From the NCBI GenBank assembly GCA_014529385.2, contig CM043952.1:150315057-150379056 (forward strand): DNA of 64,000 bases, in the 5' to 3' direction. The stretch is from Adiantum capillus-veneris (Eukaryota > Streptophyta > Polypodiopsida > Polypodiales > Pteridaceae). The notes under the pieces were generated by a model, which saw only the letters and a list, made by a program, of their open reading frames with translations, was not told the DNA's origin and ran no database searches. Shown here piece after piece: positions 45,001 to 56,149 of the stretch (position 1 is the stretch's first letter; each line of letters starts with the position of its first letter). The position numbers were made by a program, and so were the translations under genes.

Positions 45001-45100
45001 CCCCTGTGGTACCGACAGAGATCAAGTGACCTGTCCCCATTCCAAGCACATCTGCTCAACAATGGAGCATGACAAATTTGTACTACCAAGCCCTGCAAAG
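42034..45100 (+). pseudogene. Leader and gag-like region of another Ty3 body, broken
   Basis: Begins with the primer-binding-like TTGACGCCAATGCATG (42034-42049), then ~1.5 kb non-coding leader. From ~43690 a broken frame is readable: ILKDSLKEASTYIEKQKLDL, VVENNMVMLLMILGEAYNL, KLPIEEALHKKDLINYFQLP (part of 43812-44000), TYTWAYQQNTLVMLDRAQYI and LELLTKKKKHTNFTYLSAL (~44255-44370). It ends in an acidic, Q/T/S-rich tail (44760-45029). This looks like the extra N-terminal ORF or gag of a Tat-like element. No protease or RT follows, so the body is truncated near 45100. Confidence 0.5.
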
Positions 45101-45179
45101 AGTGGCCAATAACAGGGATTTAATATTTACGTAATTACCACAAATTTTGTGTGATCACAAGGTCTTATTAACACATTTA

Positions 45180-45539
<360 letters not shown>

Positions 45540-45560
<21 letters not shown>

Positions 45561-46649
45561 TGTATGAGCGTGCTCTGTGTCGCACTGCACGGCAGTAGCG
45601 GAGTACCTGACCACACAACCCGGGTATGCGTTGTGTGTGTGACTGCATGCGTTGTGTGGTAGCATGCCTTTTTTTGTATTGCACGATAGTCATAAGGTAC
45701 CTTACCACACAATGGGAGTGTGTGCGTAATCTGTTCTACGAAATAATGCTTACCATAGGGGCATCACCTCGATGACGGGGGGAAGATGACGTCCTTGTGG
45801 TAAGTATTGGCTTATTGTCTGGGTACTACATCGGTAACGCGGAAAATCTAGTATCCTTATGGTAATGTGGCATTCAGATCGTTTACTCGGCCATAGGAAC
45901 GCCATATAATTTGTATGTGCATGTGCAACTCATTTTTTTAAGTATTAAAATTCCATGTAAAAAAGTATACGCACACAATTTGCATGTTAAATATTCATTT
46001 TTATCTTTTTAAAGCGCAAGACGTTCTTTGCAATTTCCTAGCCCGATTTGTATACTTTCAACGTTCTAAATGAGCTAAAATAAGATTGACAATATGTACA
46101 TCACGATGCATGTATCTTCCAAGAGGCTTCATTTTTTAAGCGAATAGTGATAACCTGCAAAATATAAACTCAGGTATTTTGTTCTGTCAAATTTTTTTGA
46201 ATTGTTTTGAATTTTTAACATGTTCTATTAGATCTGGACAATTTTATTAGGCATGACTTATTTTTATTGCATTTTACACGAGTAAACATACCATTTTAAC
46301 GTCAAAATGATTATCAACCTGAATAAATATAATCTTGCACAATTTTTTGAAATCTTTAAGTCAGTGTATGCTGTGTTTGAACTAGTGTGAGAGTGCATGG
46401 TGAAAAATATAAGTTAAAATTCACAATATGCTGAAGTGTTTCAGGATTTTTACATGTATTGGTTATTTTGGATGAAGTTCTTATAAACTACTTGTTTGCT
46501 TTGCATGTTACATGTGTAAACATTGCATTTTAAAGTGAAAATTGTTTCCAATGTTTATCTATATATTCGTGCACTTTTCTTAAAGTCTTCAAGTCATGGT
46601 TATGGTTTGTCTGAACTAGTATGAGAGTGTTAGTGCAGTGTGCAGCCAT
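45540..46649 (+). other. AT-rich intron-like stretch
   Basis: Non-coding, with T-rich runs and several near-repeats (GTGTAAACAT, TGAACTAGTGTGAGAGTG at ~46378 and again at ~46611). It may be an intron that starts at the donor near 45534 and ends at the acceptor TTTATTGTCCAG at 48971. No gene seen. Confidence 0.35.
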
Positions 46650-46712
46650 TGTTGGGGCCTTGGGCTATGGAGGGTGCATGTAAGAAGCCATGGCGTGCAT
46701 CAGCCTACAGAG

Positions 46713-46718
<6 letters not shown>

Positions 46719-46776
<58 letters not shown>
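46719..46776. repeat. (GA)n microsatellite in TR-GAG LTR
   Basis: About 28 GA units in the left LTR. The right LTR has only a few at 48727-48740. Expansion or contraction took place after insertion. Confidence 0.95.
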
Positions 46777-46783
<7 letters not shown>

Positions 46784-47249
46784 CTCGCCACAGTTAAAAA
46801 ACAACATTATTATTCATTTACCTTAAGATGACTTTACATAGCTTTTTAGAAGTGATTCCAACCATTCCTTTTACTCATGCAATCTCCACTAAGGACTAAT
46901 ACTGCCTGCATGCTATAGGGGTAATTCCCATGAGCTAGAAACCATTACCGGGCTTGCATACCCAACAACCCCCCCCTCAAGCCTAAACCACTGACAATGG
47001 ACTCGAGACAGACGGACCATGGCAGAGTTTATTCACCTGAAACCATGAGTAGAAGTCCCCCCTTGACAATAACATAGGTGTGTGTGTGTGTACTTCCCTC
47101 AAACAACCATGAGTGTGAGACATATCAAAACTCGACCAAACAACAAGGGTGGTCTTACTATTTTATTTTATGGTAGTGTCTATAACCCATAAATTATTGA
47201 GAAATAACTGACATAATGGAAACATAAAGACAGACTAAAGAAAAACAAA

Positions 47250-48100
47250 CTACAAGACATCACTGTCTACGAAAAGCATTGGTGATGCATCGTCTTCATC
47301 ACCTTCAATCATATTGATATGTCGCTGGTTCTTCTTAAAGCATTTGTCCGATGGATGATTAGTCTTTACACAATGGGTGCAATGATTTTTGCTAAAACAA
47401 TCCTTGGTTTGATGATTGCTGCGTCCACATATAGCACAAGGTCTAGTGCTTGTAGTAGACCTGGTGGAATTGGCAGTTGAAGTGCAACCACGAGCTACAT
47501 ATGCAGTTGGTACGAAAGAGCTGATTTGTGGTACTCGTTTCTCTTCTTCCTGCAATGAGTTAACAATACCATCCAAAGAAGGCAGAGGATCCTTCTCCTT
47601 TAAAATAGTGACAATTTGACAAAATTCTACCGGTAGACTATTCAAAAAAACTTCTATCAGATCTTCATCTGGCATAGGGGCTTCAACATAAACTAGCTAT
47701 GTTTTGATGCTCTTCAGTATATTAGCTAAAGCTGGAATGTTTTCATCTTCACGCATACGAATAGAATATAATTCCATTTTTAAACTCATTTTGGAATACT
47801 TAGCTTTGGCACCGAAAAGCTTCTCTAGCTTTATATCCAGGCAACACTTGAAGAATCAACATCATCCAAATAATGAATAAAGTCGTCTTCTAAGGAAGTT
47901 AGAATGATACCAAAAGCTTGTTTGTCTTTCCTCTATTGCTCGGCAGAGAGGGCTCGAGTTGCTGCAGCTGTAGTGCCTGCTTTGTTGGTTGCGAGAGGCT
48001 TGACCACGTTCCATAGGTTTTTCCGCATCAAATAGCCCTTAACTTTGATCTGCCAAGTGTGGAAGACGGATCCATTAAACTTATCCACCTTTGATGCCAT
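47250..48100 (-). pseudogene. Copia-type gag of the TR-GAG element, frameshifted
   Basis: Starts at 48100 (MASKVDKFNGSVFHTWQIKV), a typical copia gag opening with the W-x-I-x-x-x-G-Y-L block, and is open to 47933. After a stop and shift, 47675-47250 continues with MPDEDLIEVFLNSLPVEFCQ and two zinc knuckles, CAICGRSNHQTKDC and CTHCVKTNHPSDKC. It ends in an acidic tail. The knuckles bind RNA for packaging. Only the centre is damaged. Confidence 0.9.
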
Positions 48101-48978
48101 CCTTGTTATGCTTTGTGATATGCCACAAAAATCCTTGCTGATCAACCTCTCAAGCGGTATTTTGAAGTTCTTTGGGAATCCTAGCTATGCCTTGAACGAC
48201 CAATTTCACCACCAAAGAAAAAGGAAAAAGCTTACTTTGTCGGAAGTGTTTGAAAATTGCTCATGTACAAGCAATACTTTGCAATAGCGGTTTAAAAGAA
48301 ACGCAAAAAAATAATTGCTCAAAAGTGCTTCCGATTATCAATGCTAAGTACCGAGGGTGAGAAGCTTGTGTGAATGACCTCTTGATAAGACTAAATAAGG
48401 TGGACCATTAAAATGTGTGGTAAGGCAAAATTGGCGAATTCTATTGCAGACAACGTCGATGACGGCTTGCTTCAGAGCAGCACACAGAGGCCAATATGCA
48501 AAGAGATGTAGTGACGTAATCTCATCAGCATGCCAGGGCAAACTGCTTGCGGGTGGATATGAGCAAATCCATGCAGGTCTTGCTCCTGTCCTTCCTCATC
48601 ATAGGTGACCTTTCCCACACAGCACTTTGAGCACAAGCCCTTGAGGCTCTAATACCAGTTGTTGGGGCCTTGGGCTATGGAGGGTGCAGGTAAGAAGCCA
48701 TGGCGTGCATCAGCTTGTAGAGAACGAGAGAGAGAGAGGAGAGAGCTCGCCACAGTTCAAAAACAACGCTATTCTTCATTTACCTTAAGATGAATTTACA
48801 TAGCTTTTTAGAAGTGATTCCAACCATTCCTTTTACTCATGCAATCTCCACTAAGGACTAATATTACCTGCATGCTATAGGGGTAATTCCCATGAGCTAG
48901 ACACCATTACCGGGCTTGCATACCCAACAGCCATGGATTTGTATTTTAATATGTTGTTTTTTATTGTCCAGTGCTAAA

Positions 48979-49440
48979 ATGACACTAGATCAAAAGAAAA
49001 TTATTGTGCGTGCCATTTGAAAAGAATGTATTTTGGCAATATCATCATGTGCAGATGGTTGCATACAACAGATTAGTGAAAGCGATGTGTTTATCAAAGA
49101 CCTCACCATCGCTATATGGGAGAACACAAAGCGTAGGCTGCAAGGTGAAGGCCAATATGAGTTACTGATCCTAGCAGGGATTCAAGAATTTGACCCTACC
49201 ACAAGGTTAGGACAGTGTTGGGCAATATGAAAGTCTGTTGGCAGAGACTTAAAGGAAGATATCCCTCTTGGCTGCAATATAAAAAAATTAGAGCTCTAGG
49301 ACAAATTATGGGAGGAATAGAAGGTCAAGATGAAGCGTGTGAAGGCTCAGGACTAAGATTCACTACCCAAGAGATTGAAGATGGCTCAAGATGTGCAAGT
49401 AGATGTGGGTGGCCGATTAGATACTAGCAGCACCGGCACA
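48979..49440 (+). pseudogene. Unrecognised coding relic after an intron-like acceptor
   Basis: TTATTGTCCAG (acceptor, 48971) precedes ATG 48979. The frame hits TGA at 49018 but continues in frame as KECILAISSCADGCIQQISE, then DVFIKDLTIAIWENTKRRLQ and LLILAGIQEFDP (to 49230). An overlapping frame (49215-49427) reads KVCWQRLKGRYPSWLQY. The helix-rich, tryptophan-bearing pattern is vaguely like a Myb/SANT-type DNA-binding domain, but I cannot assign it. Possibly exon 2 of the gene whose promoter is at 45346. Confidence 0.35.
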
Positions 49441-51736
49441 ATCATGCACACGGTGGTGCAGCCAAAGTTGGTCCAAGCTAGGAAGTGGTCTATGCCAAGC
49501 AAAGGTGGCAGTCGAGTGCAGTACATAAGGCTAGGGCAGGTGCCAAGGCCTTGGGCAGCCAAAGGGTAGCGGGAATAGATGCTTAAAGCGGCTTTTTAGG
49601 CCAAAAGGGCTACAGGGTGGTCCAGATGGGATGGAAGATGAAGGTGTCCAAAATGACAAATCAGTGTCCTAGAATGTAGTGCTCAGCGTGCTTTCCAAGC
49701 TGGTCCAGACGACTGGTCAAACGGAGCCTGGATGTGAAGGATATGCCAATTTGAAGGTGAAGGTGGTTGCAGATTCCTGACGGGATGGACATGTGCGGCT
49801 AGGCCAGAGAAGTGGATGTGAAGTGATAGGGCTGAAGTGCTCAATTTATGGAGCCTATTGGTCTTTTCTGATTGATGATCGGACTCCCGGTGTGCAAGTT
49901 ATGAGTTGTTGAAGTTTGGCAGGGGGCCGGGTCTGAGCCCACTTGCCCACCTTGAAGAATGTGCAATCTAGCGTTTCCTAGGCCTCAACAAAGTTCAAGC
50001 AGATAGGTTGAGCTGTGTGGAGTCAGCAGGAAGTCGCGGCTTGTGATTCCGAGCCCTGAGCATCGAGTTACAGTGGGGAGAAAAACGGAGCATTGGGCGA
50101 TTGAGTGCATGCAGATGCATTTCCCATTTTTTGGCGGCCTCGGACGGCAACTCAAAGAAGTCAAAGGGCGGTGAGGTTTGCATGGCCTTGGCCCGACACG
50201 GTGGAGACTCGGCGCAATTCGACGGCTTGGAGCGCCAATTACCAGATGAAGCATGGCAAGGCCAAGAAAAAGGAGCCCCTTGAGGAGTTTTTTGTGAAGT
50301 TTTTGGAAACTTTGGGTAATATTCCAAAGGGGGTGTCCCTAGCACAGCTGACACGTGGCAACAGTAATGCCCCACATGCGAAGGACGACCTAAAGTGAGC
50401 ACACTATATGAGCGGGTCCGTGAGCATTAGGAGGTGCACAAAGGGAGAGAGAGGGGAGCTCCCTCACCCCGTGGCGATGGCGAAGCCCTTGTGGGCGGCG
50501 CTGGGCACTGATTTTGGGCGGCGCGGCACTGTTGAAAGTGGTGGTGGCCCGGCACAGGTGGCGTGCTGGCATGGGGGAAGCTGGCATAGTGATGACATGG
50601 CGGGGCCGTAAGGTGTTGTGCCCGCGCCCACTAGGGCCCGTCTTTTGAAAGGAGACCCCACCCCCCATTAGCGATGTCGCTAATGGTAGGGGTAAGGGGC
50701 GCTTCCCACTGAAGTGAGGAGGGCCCGAAGGTGGCTAGGGGATTGGAAGCAAAGGGAGGAGTTCCCACAGCGGACAAGGTGAAAGGGAGAGAGGGGGCTC
50801 GGAGGCCTCCAAAGTGTGCAAAGCCAAGCCAAGACCGGCCAAAGTGAAGGCCAAGTGGGCCAAACAAGGAGCAAAGGATGAGCTGGTCAAAAAGTCAAAA
50901 AATCAAGCAATGCAAGGCTAAGCCCAAAGAGGGTAAAAATAGAAGGATAAAAAATAAAAAATAAAAAATTCCAAGGGGCAATAGCGACATCGCTCATGCC
51001 CCCTCCCCCAAGTGCAAAAGAGAGAAAGAGAGCAGATGGAGCAAGGCGGTGGCCCCTTCCCAAAAGATACCAAAAATGGGTGCCATATGGACCAATGGAA
51101 GAGCAGTCTCCCCAAATTGAACCCCCCACCCTATAAAAGTAAAAAATTGATCAAATTAGGGGCTTTTTTGTTGGCGTGTGGAGCCCGTTGGAAGCCTACA
51201 AAGGGGAGCTTTTGGACAGAGGAGTGTGCCTGTCAAGACCTTTGTAGTTTTCTTGTGTAAATGGCCATGGTGATGGCAGTGCAAGCTCGTGTATATGTTT
51301 TTTGAAGTGCAATCAAGCCACAGTTGCCTCCTGGGCTGTTGTTTCCCCTTCCCCCCTTCTCTTTCTCCATGTTATTCCTCGGTGCCGGTTGTGTGGAAGT
51401 GTGTGCCCCCCCAGACCGATGGTGTTTTGAGTGAGAGAGTGAGATTGAGTTGTTGTGAGTGTGTGTAAGGGTGGAGACAGACCGTGGCAGCAGGTGTGCA
51501 TCGTCTGGTGGTTTTGTGGAGTGTGTGAGCAGTGGTAATCAAGCAGGCGGTGGTCTGCCAGTGTGAGTTGTGTGTTTGAAGGTTTTTCCGAGAGGATAAG
51601 GGGTGCTGTGAATACCCTCAGCTATAGAGAGTCCCTTTTGTTTGTGCTGGGCATGTTCCCGCATTCCCCCTCTCCAACGGCTTTGAATCCCATGAAGCCT
51701 TGGTAGAAGGTAAGGGTTAGAGTAGCATCTTTTGGT
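49441..51736. other. GC-rich 2.3-kb stretch, no reliable gene
   Basis: Base composition rises well above its neighbours. Many short overlapping frames on both strands give no domain and are typical of GC-rich non-coding DNA. Features seen: two related palindromes (50665-50686, 50975-51002), a TATA box CCTATAAAAG at ~51131, and downstream T/C-rich sequence. Together these resemble the U3-R-U5 of an LTR (~50400-51720), but I found no second copy, terminal TG/CA pair or target duplication. It lies between coding relics at 49440 and 51737. Confidence 0.35.
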
Positions 51737-52676
51737 GTGTGCACATTGTACACCATCAAAGGCATATCTTTTTTTCCAGACCACATTACATATGTGGGAA
51801 AATGCTACAAGGGAGGGAGTGAGGCAAAATTTGACAGCTTCCATAAAGAGCAAGGAATACAAACACTTCACCCCTCCATTTTAAGATGCCTTAGATTTAC
51901 CATGGAAGCTCCCTGGATCACAATATTTCCATACTACAATAGGGGCACCTTGGGAGACATGATGTGTCGCTTGCCATTCGCGCACGGAGCGTTCAGACGC
52001 CACGTGCACAGGCTACAACACGGCTGGAGATCAGTGCCACTAGAAAATCAACACTTACTAGAGATAGAGACAACACGGATCAAAGCGATGTGATTGAGAA
52101 GATGCCAGCAATCTGTCATGCCTTAATTGATGGCATTGCGACTGCTCACTTGGCTGGTATAGTGCAATATAATGTTGGAATTTACTCGCGCAAATAAACC
52201 TCCTGTTGGCATCATTGATTGGGGAATGATTCTTAGAACGCTAGCTAAGTGCATATCAATCAATTATCTGCATCCAAGCGGACAGTTGGACCCTGCAGTT
52301 TTGGAGGCACAGAAAGCAGGGGAAGCAGAGATTGCAAAGCGACCGTGGATTGCTCCAGAACTACAGATCCACGGTGCACAGATGCGTACACAAAATTGAG
52401 CGAAATTTATACATTGGGTTATCTATTCAACATGTTGATAGATTTTTGGAGTACAGCTAGGAAAGTTTATTTTCCAGAAGAAGTATTTTACCACCTCAAC
52501 CAAGATGTTATGAGGGCCATTCAGATTAAAGTAGACTGTTGGATGAAGTTAAGAGAGCAGAAAAATAGAAGAAATGAATTTGATGTTTTGATATTTTTCA
52601 AAGAACATTTAAAGACAGATCGTAATCCTATCCAACGACCAGTTGTTGAACCTGCACCATATCTTTACCCGATCTA
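51737..52676 (+). pseudogene. Protein-kinase-like relic, frameshifted
   Basis: An intron-like TTTTTTTCCAG precedes the start. Pieces in two alternating frames follow kinase order: LHPSILRCLRFTMEAPWITI (after helix C), FPYYNRGTLGDMM (hinge), HALIDGIATAHLAGIVQYNV (catalytic-loop region, where H-R-D is not kept), GIIDWGMILR (DWG in place of DFG), RPWIAPEL (the APE motif), then SEIYTLGYLFNMLIDFW and an end near NPIQRPVVEPAP (residues typical of kinase helix I). The altered HRD and DFG suggest a pseudokinase even before decay. At least three frame changes. Could be a captured host gene or an element-encoded kinase. Confidence 0.55.
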
Positions 52677-52767
52677 AATGTTTTTGTGATATACATTTGT
52701 CTTGTTGTCCAGGGTATTTCATTTGTATTGAAGTGTATTATCTGGTTTCGGGTAGTTCACATTATTG

Positions 52768-52880
52768 GGTCATGTCTTGTATTTCAATCGGATCAGTTGC
52801 CTTGTATTTTAATCGGATCAGTTGTCTTGTATTAATCGGATCAGTTGTCTTGTATTTTTAATCAGATCAATTATATTTAA
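52768..52880. repeat. Short tandem repeat, ~24-28 bp, core ATCGGATCAGTTG
   Basis: Four units of TTGTATTTxAATCGGATCAGTTG(C/T)C between 52768 and 52880, the last diverged. It lies in the 3' region after the kinase-like relic. Echoes of GGGTATTTCA flank it at 52708 and 52908. Confidence 0.85.
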
Positions 52881-53124
52881 TCATTTCAATTTTTTTGTGT
52901 TATCCGGGGTATTTCAAATTTGTCTTGTGGTTCAATTGGTTCCGTCACTTGTGATTTTGTTAAGTCGCATCAGTTGTGATTTGATTTAGTCAGCCTACAA
53001 CATCTTATGTAGTGGACGAGACGGATCTACTTTGTGTATTTGTGAGACTATTGAATCGTGAGAATATATTTTTGTCATTGATATTGAATATTTGTCTATT
53101 TGTCCATTGCATCTCTAAGATAAA

Positions 53125-53636
53125 ATGGCCGATGAAGAACAAGTTTGTGGCACCCAATCAGTGCTTGATGATCAACAACAAGCAGCTGTTAATGCATTTT
53201 AGTGCATGAATTCTCTAGCACACGGTATGTCGGCACACCAAGCGACGCGCATTGCTAGACGACTTTAAAAATGGTCAAATCCAACCACATGCAATGGAAA
53301 GAGATCAATAAAGAAGCGACCAAGGACATGATCAAAACAATATGGTCATGTGATGACATAGAGATAAAGAAAGGAATGTGGAAGGTATTGAAGTTCCTCC
53401 ACGAAGCGATCAAAGAAAACAATGAGAGGATCTACTTGGAAGTTTATGGTCATCCACTGTACAACACAAATTGTGCGTTATATTTTGCAAAAATGGTATA
53501 TGTTCATTTTGTGCAACACCGACCAGTAGAATTTTTGCTACAGGAGACAACTGTTGCCACCCATGATATCAGGGAGAGTTGTGTCACTTTCACCCGAGAT
53601 AAGCTGGCATTGATAGTTGAAGGCGCCGACCCATAG
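53125..53636 (+). pseudogene. Unrecognised coding relic
   Basis: Starts at ATG 53125 (MADEEQVCGTQSVLDDQQQA) with stops at ~53200 and ~53266, and a shift into the open frame 53271-53636. This reads MQWKEINKEATKDMIKTIWS, then IEIKKGMWKVLKFLHEAIKE, YGHPLYNTNCALYFAKMVYV and ATHDIRESCVTFTRDKLALI. It is helical and basic. No family is recognised. It lies between the kinase-like and RING relics on the same strand. Confidence 0.4.
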
Positions 53637-53739
53637 TTAAAGAGAGAGAAAGATATTTACACAACATAACTGGCAAAGAAAGATGTAGAAATAACAGAGA
53701 TTTCTATAGCAACCCAAACACCCTAACCCGCATAGGTTC

Positions 53740-54200
53740 GGATGGAGAAAAGTATTCACTGCTTAAGCCAAGACGTTCAGAATTTGACACAGCAAGTGAA
53801 TCCTCCGCCTGTACAAGGGACACGCATCAGTCACCTTGTCCTACATCAAATTTGGTCCCCTCGTTTACTTCGGATACATCTTCATCTTCCCAATGTCCAG
53901 TTTGCTTTAAGAATTTTGATGGATGGAATGGATACTATACATTGACATGTGGTCATTATTATCACTTCGTCTATCTTCCTTATTTGATGCAAAATTGTAG
54001 CCAATATGCAACCTGTTCACAAGATATTCCACAAGGAAATATGTTATGTTTGGCATGGAAAATGAGTATAAATTCAAACAACCTTGCCAAGATACCCCTA
54101 GCACAATTAGAAATATGTTTGGTGACCAAGATGCTGGTTCTGAGCATAACACTTGAGATCAACAAACTATGTATAATCGTGAATATGAAGCATTTTATAT
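53740..54200 (+). pseudogene. RING-finger protein relic
   Basis: A serine-rich lead (SFTSDTSSSS) is followed by QCPVCFKNFDGWNGYYTLTC, then GHYYHF, LPYLMQNCSQYATC: the spacing C-x2-C ... C-x-H-x2-H ... C-x2-C of a RING domain, with one Cys position (in FVYLPYL) changed. RING domains recruit ubiquitin-conjugating enzymes. The frame (53852-54202) is open but the start and upstream part lie in another frame, so it is probably a pseudogene. Confidence 0.6.
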
Positions 54201-54299
54201 GATCAAAACACATTGAATGTAAGCTCTTTCATAATGGTTCTTGTCATAATAATCAATATATAATTCTCCTAAATGATTTTCTCATGTTAAACTGATCAT

Positions 54300-55840
54300 T
54301 TAATATGGGGAAGTTCCAGGGGAGAAAAAGCTAGAATATTGGTTAAGCTAGCAGACCGGCCACAGTAGGGATCCAAAGGAGGAAAAATAGGGATCCAAAG
54401 GGGGGGCCATCTGCAAAAGAGCCATGTGAAACAATGGGATAAAAAGACCCTAAGGTTCAGCCCATTAAGACTTCCAAAATGCTAAGGTTCCAAAATTCAA
54501 AGGTTGTGTCCAAAGATCAACCATGGGGGAATTGGATGCTTTGTGTGTGTCAAAAAAGTCTTTACAAATCCCTACTTAGGAGGGGGCGAGTCTTGCTTGT
54601 AGGGGATGAGAGAGAAAGCCACACACACACACAAGCTCCCTTTACACAAAGGGAATGAGGGACACATGTCAGCTCCCTAGGCCAGATGCCCACAAGGTGT
54701 ACCCAATTCTTATTGGATGGCCTTGGAGGTGGACCAATGAGAATTAGGCTAGAGTAAATCTAATTTAATTAATTTAAAAACACTTAATAAAATAACCAAT
54801 GAGAATAAAGTCCTCTAGAAGACTATTGGACAGTCTCCCAAAGGGTCCAATGAGCATTCAACAGCCCAATGGCTTTCCTGATTCCTATTGGCCAGAAGGC
54901 AAAGGGGTCCAATGAGAGCTTAGTTGAATTATTAAATTACCTAAAGCTCTCACAAAAGGGGAAAGGGGGACACATGTCAGAAGGCTATCACTTATGCTGC
55001 TTAATTGTCATTGGCTAGCCCTAGGGAGGTCTAATGAGAGGGTAGCAAGAGCAAATAGCAAGAGGGGTCGCCCAAGAGAGAGAGGGGGCTGATTTTTGCA
55101 AGGCATTATCACACACACACTCACACAATCTCATGTGTGAAGTAAAGAAGACTCTCTCTCTCCTTCTCAAGCTTTAATGGAAAGCTTATCACCTACTCCA
55201 AGCTTGTGAGAAGGGAGGCCTACACCAACAACTCTTGGCTTTGTGATGCAAATCCAACCAAGAGCCAAGCTTCAATGCATGCTCATCTCCTCTACGATGC
55301 TAATTACTCAGCTAAGCTATGCTAATATGAGTGATTATGTGAGGAGATGTACATCTTTCTCGTAAGAATACTCCTACTTCCTCTCAATCTACTCTCATTC
55401 CCTGCTAGCTCTCACCATCTTCGAAGGTGTGTGAGGTCTTGGGTTTGAGACCGGGGATAATTGATGTTGTGTTTGATAAGTGTTTTGCTTAGTGCATGAA
55501 GCTTTCATCTTCATTGCACTAGCTAGTCTTGAAGGAACACAAAGAATTGTATTGTACAATGTCTCCCTTGATGGGAGAAACCATAATACAAAGCCTTTTG
55601 GAGGGGGGACCGGCTCCATGAAAATCCGGTCCTCAACTGTTGTCAATAGATTAATTTCTCTCTCTTTTGAAAGTATTGTTCATGCTATCTAACTAGGTGT
55701 TATGCTTTTTGTTGCTCTCTTCACCCAAGCACTCTTGTAATTCTCATTAGGAATCTATTCTAATGAAATGCCCACTATGTTCATGCTAATTTCCGCTACA
55801 CACAAGTTTTAAGGCCATTAAATGTTACAGTTTTTGACAC
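54300..55840 (+). mobile_element. LTR-like segment rich in CCAAT boxes (tentative)
   Basis: Non-coding 1.5 kb with at least nine ATTGG/CCAAT motifs at 54710-55030 (ATTGGATGG, ACCAATGAG, CCAATGAG, ATTGGCC, CATTGGCTA), an (AC)n run at 54618, GGAGGGGGCGAG at ~54580, and T-rich sequence with AATGAAATGCCC-type 3' signals at ~55760. This looks like the promoter half of an LTR. Ends and target duplication could not be fixed. The frames at 55395-55692 are not recognised. Confidence 0.35.
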
Positions 55841-56149
55841 AATCTTCATTCTACTCTCAATCTATATTGAATCTGTGAAGTTATTATCTGGTTCTAAGTT
55901 TGAGTGTTGTGGGTCTCCTTGTAATTCAACTTCCACATATATTACCAGATTCTCTTCTATTTTGTCTATAGTGCATTGAGTACACCAACATTGAACTCTT
56001 CTTCGTCTTCGTTTTGACAATCATACAACCAGGTTGGCATTTTCTCCTTTGTAGCCAACACTTTTGAAGTGATGCAATATCTTTTTGTTGCAAAACATAT
56101 ACAATTATTTTTCCACTCTATCTGCTAATAGTCTGTTGCAAATAGTGCT

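Larger units (their letters stand above)
46650..48929 (-). mobile_element. Gag-only LTR retrotransposon (TR-GAG type), 2.28 kb
   Basis: LTRs at 46650-46967 and 48660-48929 (TGTTGGGG...CCCAACA), flanked by the 5-bp duplication GCCAT (46645-46649, 48930-48934). Minus-strand orientation: the polypurine tract GGCTTGAGGGGGGGT touches the left LTR, and TGGTATTAGAGC (primer-binding site for initiator tRNA-Met, one mismatch) lies two bases inside the right LTR. Only gag is between the LTRs. Protease, integrase and RT are absent, so it depends on a copia partner. The LTR length difference is due mainly to a longer (GA)n in the left LTR. Confidence 0.95.

Noticed and set aside
49985-51260. Many overlapping frames on both strands in the GC-rich block
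   Set aside because: High GC lowers stop frequency. None shows a domain, and they overlap one another in all frames.
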